From Verrucomicrobiales bacterium (GTDB lineage: Bacteria; Verrucomicrobiota; Verrucomicrobiia; Verrucomicrobiales; V1-33), in assembly GCA_028293125.1 (NCBI GenBank), contig JAQGPJ010000048.1, positions 1 to 64,000 of the forward strand: a stretch of 64,000 bases of DNA, written 5' to 3'. Position 1 is the stretch's first letter. Every line of letters begins with the position of its first letter. This document shows positions 37,501 through 45,400 of the stretch, piece by piece. Both the position numbers and the translations under genes were made by a program. The notes beneath the pieces are model-generated. The model saw only the letters and a program-made list of their open reading frames with translations. It ran no database searches and was not told the DNA's origin.

Positions 37501-40500
37501 CCGCAAAACCGCCGTCCCGGTAAAGGTTAAAATTGAACGGCTGGCCTGGAACGCGGTGCGTGTGCAGACCGCCGGTGGAGGCACGGATGTGAGGAATGAC
37601 CTCACCTTTGTACCGGTCGGCGATGAGGAGCTGACCGTTCAGCCTGAACTCGGCCGGGAGGAGGCCTGGACCTTCAAACCGCAGGCTGCCGGCACCCATA
37701 ATCTGACCTTCACCGCCGCGGACAGCAGCGGACGGGAGGTGCGCACGGTGGTCAGCATCGATGTGTTTTCCCCGCAGGAGCAGGTGTGGCGTCAAAATGA
37801 CGGAGTGAAGGTGGAGCTGCTGGCGGACAAGGACCGCTACAAGCCCGGCGACACAGCGAAGGTGGTGGTGAAGTCCCCCTTCAGTGGCACGGCCCTGGTG
37901 ACAGTGGAGCGCGACCGCGTGCTGCGCTCGGAATTGAAAAAAGTGGAATCCGGCGGAGCCATTGAGCTGAAGGTGGAGGACAGCTGGGCTCCCAACGTTT
38001 TTGTCTCCGTGCTGCAGGTGCGCGGCGGGGCGGATGATCCCCGCGCCCATCCGGAGCCGGACTACCGCGTGGGTTACTGCTCCCTCAATGTTGAAAGCGA
38101 GCGGGACCTTCTCAAGATCGATTTGACGCCCGCGCAATCCGAGGTGCGGCCCGGAGCCATGGTGGAGGTCGCAGCCACCGTGCGCGACGCCGCCGGCAAT
38201 CCGGTGCCGGAGGCGGAACTGGCGCTTTGGGCGGTGGACGAGGGCATCCTCAGCCTCATGCCTTGGGAAGTGCCCGATCCCGCAGGAACTTTCCAGTATG
38301 ACAGCCCGCTCGCCGTGCGCACCGGCATTTCCCTGCAGCGGCTGCTGCCGGAGGATCCGGAGAAGCTGGACTTTATGAACAAGGGTTTTGTGATCGGCGG
38401 CGGTGGCGATCTGGAAGGCACGGGCAAGGTGATGCGCCAAAACTTCAAACCCACCGCCTACTGGCACGGCATGCTGCGCACCGGCACCGACGGCGTGGTC
38501 AGGGTCAGCTTCCCGGCCCCGGACAACCTCACGGAATTCCGTCTGGCCGCCGTGGCCAACGAGGGCGTGTCCCGCTTCGGCAAGGCGGAGGGCCGGTTCA
38601 AAGTGAACCAGCCCCTGATGCTGGAGCCCGCCCTGCCCCGCTTCGCCAATGCCGGTGATGAAATCACCCTCAAGGCCGTGCTGCACAACACCACGGAGAA
38701 GGAGGGCGAGATAGCCGTGGAGCTGACCGGCGACGCGCATATCCAGATTCTGGATCCCGCCACCCGCAAGCCACTTCAGGAAAGCAAGGCGGTCCGCACC
38801 GTGCATCTGGCGCCCCAGCAGTCGAAGGCTGTCCCCTTCGCCGTCAGATTCACCGCCGACGGCCCGCTGGCTCTGCAATGGAAAGCCTCCTGCGCCACGG
38901 AGCCCCTGCTGGGCGACAGTGTGGAGTCGAAGTTCGCCGTGGGCATCGCCGAGCCGCTGATCCGCGATGTGCGGTTCGCCTCCCTGGCCAACACCCTCGG
39001 CGGCGCGAATCTGCTGGAGAAGGTCTCCCCGGAACTGCTGGAAGGTGATGGACAGGTGACGGTCACACTGGCCAATTCCCGACTGCTGGAGGGCGCGGAG
39101 GCGGTGGAGCAGCTGCTGCACTATCCCTATGGCTGCGCGGAGCAGACCATGTCCTCCATGCTGCCGTGGCTGACGCTGCGCGATCTGAAGCAGGTGCTGC
39201 CGGCGCTGAACCACCCGGATCAGGAAATCGCCAATGTGATCCAAAAGGGTTGCGACCGTCTCCTCTCCATGCAGACGGCCTCCGGCGGACTGGGCTACTG
39301 GCCGAAGGATGCGGAGCCTATCCTGTGGGCCAGCGCCCACGGAGCTCTTGGCCTCACCCTGGCCTCCCGGTCCGGAGCCCAGGTGCCGGCGGACCGGCTG
39401 GAAAAACTGACCCAGTGGCTGTCCCAGTCCCTGCGTGACACCGCGTCTGTCAAAAATTCATGGGACCTGACCGAGCGCGCCTACGCCGCCTATGCCCTGG
39501 CCTTGGCGGGCAAATCGGAGCCGGGCTACCACGAAGTGCTCTTCAACCAGCGCCAAAACCTCTCCCCGGACGCCTTGGCCCTGCTGGCCTTGGCCGTGGC
39601 TGAGAGCGGGGGGCCGGCGGAGATGGCCAAAACGGCCATCACGGAGTCCCGCAATAAAAAGGCGGACCTCTGGTGGGGAAGCCAGAGCACCGAGGCCATG
39701 CGCGCGATGGCGCTCCTGAAACTGAAGGATCCCTCCGCCGACGAGGCCATGGGACGCCTGATGAATGCCCGCAGCCCGCGCGGCGACTGGAGCCATACTT
39801 TCGCCAACTCCTGGGCGCTTCTCGCTCTGAGTCAGGAGGCGCGCATGACACCGGCGCTGAAGGAAGGTCAGACCTGCACCCTGAGCCTGAATGGCAAATC
39901 ACAGGAAATCACGCTGCCGGGAACGCCGGCCTCCCAAACGGTGACTCTCAGCTGGAAAGCCGGTGCGGAACTGCCGGTGCTGACCGCCAAAATGCCCTCC
40001 GGGCAGCGTCTGTTCGCCAAAATGGAAACCGTCCGCCGGGCTCCCGCCGGGGAGCAGCGGGCCCGCTCCTCCGGATTTGGCATCACCCGCAGCTGGCGGA
40101 AGGTCGCTCCCGACGGCAGGCTTTCGGAGCCCGGAGCCCTGCGCACCGGGGATCTGGTGCAGGTCACCCTGAAGCTGGACATTCCGGAGGGGGGTGAATA
40201 CCTGTCCATTGATGATCCTTTGCCGGCCACATTCGAGGCCGTGAACTCCAATTTCACCTCCATGGTGTCCGGGACTGTGGCCCGCTCCGAAGCCGCCCTG
40301 CCCACCTGGTTCTCGGACTACACGGAAATGCGCCGCGACCGGGTGCTGTTCTTCCGGAATTACTTTTCGGAAAAGGGCCGCTATCAGGTCAACTACCTCG
40401 CCCGCGTCATCGCCGAGGGCACTGTCATGGTACCGGCCGCGAAGATCGAGTTGATGTACGATCCCGCCCGCTTCGGCCTTTCCCCTTCCCAGAAGCTGAC

Positions 40501-40540
40501 CACGGAGGCAGCTGCGGATGGATCGGTGGCCGGGAGGTGA
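34538..40540 (+). CDS. Bacterial alpha-2-macroglobulin with thioester
   Basis: 2000 residues from the ATG at 34538, where a signal peptide of about 31 residues begins (basic MKTLFRRR, then a hydrophobic core). An Ala/Pro-rich linker follows. The A2M_N/MG-type domain opens at FTERPVYQPGETFFFKA (about 672), and the A2M family block GTDGVVRVSFPAPDNLTEFRLAAVA lies near 1315. The thioester CAEQ is intact (C1533-Q1536, in YGCAEQTMSSMLPWL), followed by the helical thioester domain and receptor-type domains. Bacterial A2Ms trap proteases in the periplasm and covalently bind them. An acidic low-complexity insert occurs near 770-800. The usual partner penicillin-binding protein PbpC is not adjacent, so this is a stand-alone gene. 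Confidence 0.93.
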   Translation: MKTLFRRRDLPALWCGLGLMMVLNPGSGTAVAAPEKPAARPATAAAPAAASPSGVKAAPDSPAVQAQIVVPEGRLGRGSAIEVRFPGPMAEAALTGKEVPAESVLEIKPALPGRFRWQSTRSGSLELGTLLPPGQNYRITLKAGLKDTQGRPVTAPVATAATPDFTMRESTPRWFYPASETTLQPEMTLYFNDAVSAAEVAKAGAFSDKEGRRIPVTAARPDVSALGRNPPAYGTWEQQQKKQSGEKEGEDSSGDEDRPAAPPRAESIDPPKAELVESDTNGLPVSVVRVKPASPLPPGQDWAFILPKGIPNQSGKARTAAPVRIVYGTVTAFQLAKITAVPMLDEDSEIQFSFNKKLSESDTGKVPPGIRISPAPENLTWTVSGQMVTAKGAFLHGTAYTAQVDPGLPAADGMTLERGREETLKFAAHEPQLALPAFDHAQWLGGKGGFAFSSANLKKASVKIKKADAGSVIYLLNGYATYESDSDHPDATGHTRLPWSVVPGKTVWEKEFASQAELNHSERSGFTWDEAGGGKRQPGIYFISIEGQPRKEVDSTQVLGAQSVVQLSDIGLVWKYAGAKAMIYAFSHTSGQPLPGATLRSYTQDNELSETVTTGADGMAKMAFGKARWLIAQAGEDLRGVQFNGDATELNRWAFDLPVDDAESNTAPSREMMIFTERPVYQPGETFFFKAITRLHQSVTLSIPAEKKAKLFLFDPQNRTVLNRDIEFSDTGSFSEGLRLPEQGLGWYRLRIEFPPPPKPAPAAGTAPTAAADNSDENVEEGGNNGEGEEEAENGEPQPQRFEQMLLVQEYQPNAFRITFDDAAAKLSGETLSVPVRAAYLMGKALDGSEMKWTANLSQAPFRPDGYEDYRFCNARSYYVWDGSQYQSMKEEAALQPLMTGQGTVKLSPKGETLLEAKVPATFGVPGPKLIAINAEITDLNQQTIAEGWQHTEHTSDFYLGVRRPANAVNAGTEVPLSLVAVDAQGGRRKTAVPVKVKIERLAWNAVRVQTAGGGTDVRNDLTFVPVGDEELTVQPELGREEAWTFKPQAAGTHNLTFTAADSSGREVRTVVSIDVFSPQEQVWRQNDGVKVELLADKDRYKPGDTAKVVVKSPFSGTALVTVERDRVLRSELKKVESGGAIELKVEDSWAPNVFVSVLQVRGGADDPRAHPEPDYRVGYCSLNVESERDLLKIDLTPAQSEVRPGAMVEVAATVRDAAGNPVPEAELALWAVDEGILSLMPWEVPDPAGTFQYDSPLAVRTGISLQRLLPEDPEKLDFMNKGFVIGGGGDLEGTGKVMRQNFKPTAYWHGMLRTGTDGVVRVSFPAPDNLTEFRLAAVANEGVSRFGKAEGRFKVNQPLMLEPALPRFANAGDEITLKAVLHNTTEKEGEIAVELTGDAHIQILDPATRKPLQESKAVRTVHLAPQQSKAVPFAVRFTADGPLALQWKASCATEPLLGDSVESKFAVGIAEPLIRDVRFASLANTLGGANLLEKVSPELLEGDGQVTVTLANSRLLEGAEAVEQLLHYPYGCAEQTMSSMLPWLTLRDLKQVLPALNHPDQEIANVIQKGCDRLLSMQTASGGLGYWPKDAEPILWASAHGALGLTLASRSGAQVPADRLEKLTQWLSQSLRDTASVKNSWDLTERAYAAYALALAGKSEPGYHEVLFNQRQNLSPDALALLALAVAESGGPAEMAKTAITESRNKKADLWWGSQSTEAMRAMALLKLKDPSADEAMGRLMNARSPRGDWSHTFANSWALLALSQEARMTPALKEGQTCTLSLNGKSQEITLPGTPASQTVTLSWKAGAELPVLTAKMPSGQRLFAKMETVRRAPAGEQRARSSGFGITRSWRKVAPDGRLSEPGALRTGDLVQVTLKLDIPEGGEYLSIDDPLPATFEAVNSNFTSMVSGTVARSEAALPTWFSDYTEMRRDRVLFFRNYFSEKGRYQVNYLARVIAEGTVMVPAAKIELMYDPARFGLSPSQKLTTEAAADGSVAGR

Positions 40541-40587
40541 GCGAAGGATAAAAATCAACTGCCGTGCCGTGCGCGCCCCGCATTGTC

Positions 40588-40619
40588 CGCCCTCCGCGCT
40601 GCTGTCAGCGCGGAGGGCG
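40588..40619 (+). terminator. Hairpin after the A2M gene
   Basis: A perfect 13-bp stem (CGCCCTCCGCGCT with its complement) and a 6-base loop, 48 bases after the stop. Only a weak T-rich tail follows (TGATGTTT), so efficiency is uncertain. Confidence 0.5.
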
Positions 40620-40659
40620 TGATGTTTGGCAATGGAGGAAAACAGCAGCTGCAAGTGAA

Positions 40660-40998
40660 ATGCCAAAATCCAAGACTAAAACCACCGATGACGCCGTTGT
40701 AATCCTGCATCGCCGTTTTGTTGCCGGGAAACCGGAGAGAATGGCTGAGCTGGAGCAAATCCGGGCCGACGACGCTGTGGCCCGGAAAATTTATGACCTC
40801 CGCACCAAGGCCAAACTTTCACAGCGCGCCTTGGCAAAGCTGGTGGACACCACCGCATCGGTGATCTGCCGGCTGGAGGATGCTGATTATGAGGGACACT
40901 CCCTCACAATGCTGAACCGCATCGCCGCCACAATGGACAAGCGGGTCGAAATCCGGTTCGTTTCACTCAGGAGGAAGGTTGTGGAGACCGTCGGATAA
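40660..40998 (+). CDS. XRE-family HTH regulator, HigA-like
   Basis: 112 residues from the ATG at 40660. The HTH lies at about 43-97 (IYDLRTKAKLSQRALAKLV, then TTASVICRLEDADYEGHSL), followed by a short beta-like tail. Build and size resemble antitoxins of HigBA/RelBE-type modules. The upstream side is the A2M gene and its hairpin, so no toxin of the expected 90-110 residues is present. It is either an orphan antitoxin or a solo regulator. Target unknown. Confidence 0.78.
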   Translation: MPKSKTKTTDDAVVILHRRFVAGKPERMAELEQIRADDAVARKIYDLRTKAKLSQRALAKLVDTTASVICRLEDADYEGHSLTMLNRIAATMDKRVEIRFVSLRRKVVETVG

Positions 40999-41182
40999 AC
41001 TGACTATTCAAAAATCATTCAGAGAGCGGGAACCCGAAAAGTCTGGCGGGCTCCTCCACTGCGGATGCACCGGAATTGTCCAAGGGGACCCGCAAAAGCG
41101 GATTGGTGACAAAATTGTCACACGCGGTTATCTGTTTGGCTGGACGGTTGGGGTCACTCCCTGCCGTTCCTGCTATCCCGGC

Positions 41183-42259
41183 ATGGTGACCTTCCCCCTG
41201 ATACCCCCGCGCGCTCTGCATGAGTGGGCGCTGCCCTCCCATGGCCTGAGTGTGGACACCATCGACGCCCACTCGGGCGGCCAGACGCTGCGCCTGATCA
41301 CCGGGGGCCTGCCTCCCCTGCGTGGTGCCACCATGATGGACCGCTGGCGGAATGCCCGTGATCATTTCGACCACCTGCGGCGCAGCCTTCTGTGCGAGCC
41401 CCGCGGCCACCCGGACATGTGCGGCTGCATCCTCACTCCTCCACAGCGGGGGGACTCCCATCTGGGGGCGGTGTTTCTGCATGCCGGCGGGTTCAGCCCC
41501 ATGTGCGGGCACGGCATCATCGCCCTGACCACCATTCTGCTGGAATGCGGCATGGTGGACTCCACTGCTCCGGAAACGGTGCTGCGCATTGACACCCCCG
41601 CCGGCACCGTGCGGGCTTCGGGTTTCACGGAGGATGATCAAGTGACCCGCGTGCGCTTTGAAAACGTGCCCTCGTGGTCCGTGGCTGAAAGTCAGGAGGT
41701 GGAAATCCCCGGTCTGGGCCAAGTGAGGTTCGATCTGGCCTATGGCGGAGCGTTTTTCGCCTTCGTCACGGCGGCCTCCTTGGGCGTCTCCACACAGGCG
41801 GAAAACATCCAGGAACTGGCGGCAACCGGCAGAGCGTTTCTTCAGGCGGTCCATGGAAAGCTGCGGCTGAGGCATCCGGTGGAGCCGGATCTGGAGCATC
41901 TGTTCGGGGTGGTTTTTCTGGACGAAAGCGAAGCGGATGGTCGCGCGCCGTCCGGAATCAGCCGGCAGGTGTGCGTCTTCGCCGACGGCAGCGTGGACCG
42001 CAGCCCCACGGGCATGGCGCTGTGCGCCCGACTCGCTCTCATGGCCGGTCAGGGCCGTCTCACCGAGGGCCAGCCCCTGACTGTGGAGGGCATCACCGGC
42101 ACCCGGTTTCAAGGCCGCATCATCGGACCGGCGCAACGGGACGCTCACAACCCGCCCAATTCCGTGATCTGCGAAATCGAGGGCAGCGCATGGATCACCG
42201 GCAGGCACACTTTCCTGATCTCCCCTGACGACCCCTTCCGGGAGGGGTTTTCTCTTTGA
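41183..42259 (+). CDS. Trans-3-hydroxy-L-proline dehydratase-like protein (proline racemase family)
   Basis: 358 residues from the ATG at 41183. The fold is that of proline racemase. The first catalytic Cys is C108 in MCGHG. The second catalytic position is Thr, T276 in DRSPTG, instead of the Cys of racemases and 4-hydroxyproline epimerases. The Cys/Thr pair is the mark of trans-3-hydroxy-L-proline dehydratase (human L3HYPDH has C104 and T273, a nearly equal spacing). It should convert trans-3-hydroxyproline, found in collagen, to pyrroline-2-carboxylate. The reductase normally needed next is not nearby. The upstream frame (40979-41182) lacks homology and overlaps the XRE gene. Confidence 0.87.
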   Translation: MVTFPLIPPRALHEWALPSHGLSVDTIDAHSGGQTLRLITGGLPPLRGATMMDRWRNARDHFDHLRRSLLCEPRGHPDMCGCILTPPQRGDSHLGAVFLHAGGFSPMCGHGIIALTTILLECGMVDSTAPETVLRIDTPAGTVRASGFTEDDQVTRVRFENVPSWSVAESQEVEIPGLGQVRFDLAYGGAFFAFVTAASLGVSTQAENIQELAATGRAFLQAVHGKLRLRHPVEPDLEHLFGVVFLDESEADGRAPSGISRQVCVFADGSVDRSPTGMALCARLALMAGQGRLTEGQPLTVEGITGTRFQGRIIGPAQRDAHNPPNSVICEIEGSAWITGRHTFLISPDDPFREGFSL

Positions 42260-42270
42260 GGGGGGCGGGC

Positions 42271-42435
42271 TTATTGGTTAATAGTTATTGGGAGGCTGAA
42301 AAATCCTCCTTACCCCAGAGCAGGGGCCCACCCCTGCCCCCTAGAGCATTTCCCCCAATGTCGTAGCCGCTTTGAAGCTGATTGTCCCGGGAAGCGGAGC
42401 CATGACCTTGGCAGAAATGCTCTAATAACCAATAA
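42271..42435. mobile_element. MITE-like nested inverted repeat
   Basis: Outer ends TTATTGGTTAATA (42271-42283) and TAATAACCAATAA (42423-42435) match as inverted repeats at 12 of 13 bases. Inside are AGAGCATTTC (42343-42352) and GAAATGCTCT (42414-42423), a perfect 10-bp inverted pair, and a CAGGGG-CCCA-CCCCTG hairpin (42321-42336). The 165-base unit has no open frame. It lies in the gap between two convergent genes, and its AT-rich ends contrast with the flanks. It may be a non-autonomous element or a folded RNA/terminator structure. Confidence 0.5.
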
Positions 42436-42452
42436 CCATCCACCCCCACCCC

Positions 42453-45400
42453 TCACCTCAGTCCCTTCAGCCAGGCGAAGAGATCCGTCCACTGTTCCGG
42501 GGTCACCGTGAATTCCAGCCCCTCGGGCATGAGGGAGCGTTTGGTGAAGCCGGCTTTGCGGATCCGGTCGGCGGGGATGCGCTGGTCCTCGGTGCCGGGC
42601 AGGCGCATTACGATGGCGTTTTCATCACGGGAGGCGAGGAAACCTTCGGTGATAGTGCCATCGGTCAGCTCGGCGCGGAAGACACGGTAGCCGGGCTCCA
42701 TGGCGGCGTTGGGGGTCAGGATGTTGCGCAGGATGGCCTCGGTGCCCATGGCCCCGACGCTGCTCAGGTTCGGCCCGATCATGCCGCCCTCGCCGTTCAC
42801 GGTGTGGCAGGCGGTGCAGATGGCGGCGACGGCTTTGCCTTTGACGGGATCGCCGGGCAGAGCAGCCAGCGCGCGGTAGTGCGCAAACTTCTCATCCAGC
42901 GCTTTGGCCATCTCAGGCGTCGCCAGCGTGGGGAAATCCATGCTTTTGACCACGCGGGCGGAGCCATGGAGGCGGTCCCAGCCGCCATTCAGCGGACGGT
43001 AGAACGCCATGGGCTCCTTCAGACCGGTGCGGTCAAACCAGGTGCGGATCTCCGCCGCCGTGCGGCAGGTGTTCCAGATGCGGAATTCCGTCATGGCGGC
43101 TCCGGTGCCCTTCCCCGTGTTGCTGCGGCCGATGGACAGATGCGGCCAAGGCCGCGGATCGGGATGGCTTTCCGTCTGATCGGGCTCACCGTTCTGAAAG
43201 ATCGTGAACCGGCCCTCCGCGTCGCGGGTGATGGCCACATGCGTCCAGGCACCGGCGGCCACCGCCTTTTTGGCGACCACCACATCATTGAAGCCCGCCG
43301 CCCAGACGCGCAGCTTTCCATCAAAGAAATTCATATCCACCACTCCGGGCGCAGCCAGCAGGCTGTCCTCGTTGCCCACCCCGGGATCCAAGCGGATCCA
43401 GGTCTCCACCGTGAAGGGCCCGGTGAGGCTCAGGTCCCCCTCCACCCAGCCGTCGGGAGTGCCATTCAGGATCAGCACTTGGGAGAACAAATCGGCCATG
43501 GAACTGATCAGTGCTTTCAACGGCGCATCGTCAGGACCCAGCACCGCCTGCAGCTTCTCGACCAGCGGACCGTCCAGCTCATCCTTGGAGACCGTTCCGG
43601 CGGTGGCGGCGCTGACCAGGGCACGGCTGCCTGCAGGGGTGGCGCTGATGGCCTCCAGCACCCTGCGGCGCTGCCCGGCATTCAGATCCGGCCACAGCGA
43701 AATGAGCACTTCCGGGGTGGACACCAAGGCGGCCAGGGCGGCAGCGCGCAGTTTGGGATCCGGGCTTTTCGCCAAAGGGAGGAAAAGGGCGGCCCGGGTG
43801 CTGCCCAGATCGCGCAGAGTCACCAGCATGGCGGGGGAAGCGTTTTTGGCTGCCAGAGCGGCCACCTCCGGCTCCAGATCGGCCAGTTTAAAGGCGGAAA
43901 TCACGCGCAGGGCCACGTCCGGCCGGGTTTCCAGCAGCGTGCGGGCGGTGCCGGCCACCAAAGGGGCAAGGGTGCGGGCATCAAACCGGGCTTTCTGGCG
44001 CAGCAGGGCATCCAAGCCGGCCGGAGTGGTCACAAGGGCTTTGAGGGCCGCTTTGACCTCCGGAGCCTCCGCAGCCTCCGCCAGACGGAGGATTTCCTCG
44101 TCATTCGGTGCGCGGTCCAGTTTGGCCAGCAGGCGGGCCACGCGGGGAGCGGACTCTTTGGCCGGCAGGGAAAGACAGGCCACCATGCGGTTCTCCGCCG
44201 GCAGCGCCTCCGCCGCCGGGGAATCCAGGAACGCGGCCACGGCGGCGGGGGATTGCTCCAGGAACAGCCTGACCAGATACCGCTCATATTCCCGCACGTA
44301 GGCGGCCCCGGTTTTGATGGGCTGGCTGCTCTGGGAGGAGGGAACCACCGGCCCCGCAAGAGGGGCTTGGGCGTATTTCAGCAGGGCAGCGATCAGATCC
44401 AGGCTGCCCTTGCCGCCCGCCGGCATCCCGGCCACCGCGCCGCCGATCATCTTCAGGCTGGCGGCGCGCACTTCGGGATCCGGGTCCGGCTCCGTGGCTC
44501 CCGCCGCGGCGATGAGGGAAACGTTACAGGCTTCCCGGCGGACATTGCGGTTGGGGGATTTCAGCAGCGGGGCGATGTATTCCTGCACGGGGGACCCGCT
44601 CTGCTCCAGCACCCACAGAGCGGCGATGCGGGCGGTGTCGGGATAGGGGGTCTCCGGCGTCACCGCGGATTTCTCCGGCGCGTCCAGCACTTTGGCCTTC
44701 AGGGCGCCCAGCGTCTCCGGGGACAGCTTTTCACGGTCCGTCAGAGTCTGCCAGGCCAGGTGCGACTGCGCCAGCGGCTGAGCGCCCAGTTTGGCCACCA
44801 GTTCCGCCTCGGACAGTCTGGTGAAATCCGGCACCGGGGCGGCGGGCTGCGCTTTGCCTTTCAGACGCCAGATGCGGCCGCGTTTCTTGTCACGCTCGGG
44901 GTGATTGCGCGGGACCTCATTGTGGGAGATGATTTTGTTGTACCAGTCCACGATATACACCGCTCCATCCGGCCCGGAGGTCATGCCCACGGGGCGGAAC
45001 CACGGATCGCCGCTGGCCACCACATCCTGCAGCAGCTCCAGCCGCCAGCCGCCCTCGGCGGTGCGGTGCATCTTGATGGCCTGGATGCGGTTGGTGATGG
45101 GGTTGGCCACCAGCATCACATCCGACCACTCCGGGGGAAACGCCCCGTTGACATCCGTCAGGGCCAGGCCGCTCAGACCGGTGCCGCCCATGCGGAACTC
45201 CGCCGTGGCGGGAAACTCCGGTCCATAGCTTTTCCACTGACCGTTGGAGCAGCCGGGATAGTTTCCGTATTCGTGAAACGGCATCACGGGATAACCGAAA
45301 TCGTTGGCCTCCTGGATGAAGCTCTCCCCTTCCCCGTTCATCGCCAGGCCCCAGATATTGCAGGGACCATTGCTGGTGATGGTGAATTCCGAGCCGTCGG

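Noticed and set aside
37019-39340. 773-codon minus-strand frame inside the A2M gene
   Set aside because: Antisense shadow of a gene with an intact thioester and A2M domains.
41183-42259. Call as proline racemase or 4-hydroxyproline epimerase
   Set aside because: The second catalytic Cys is Thr276, which points to dehydratase activity.
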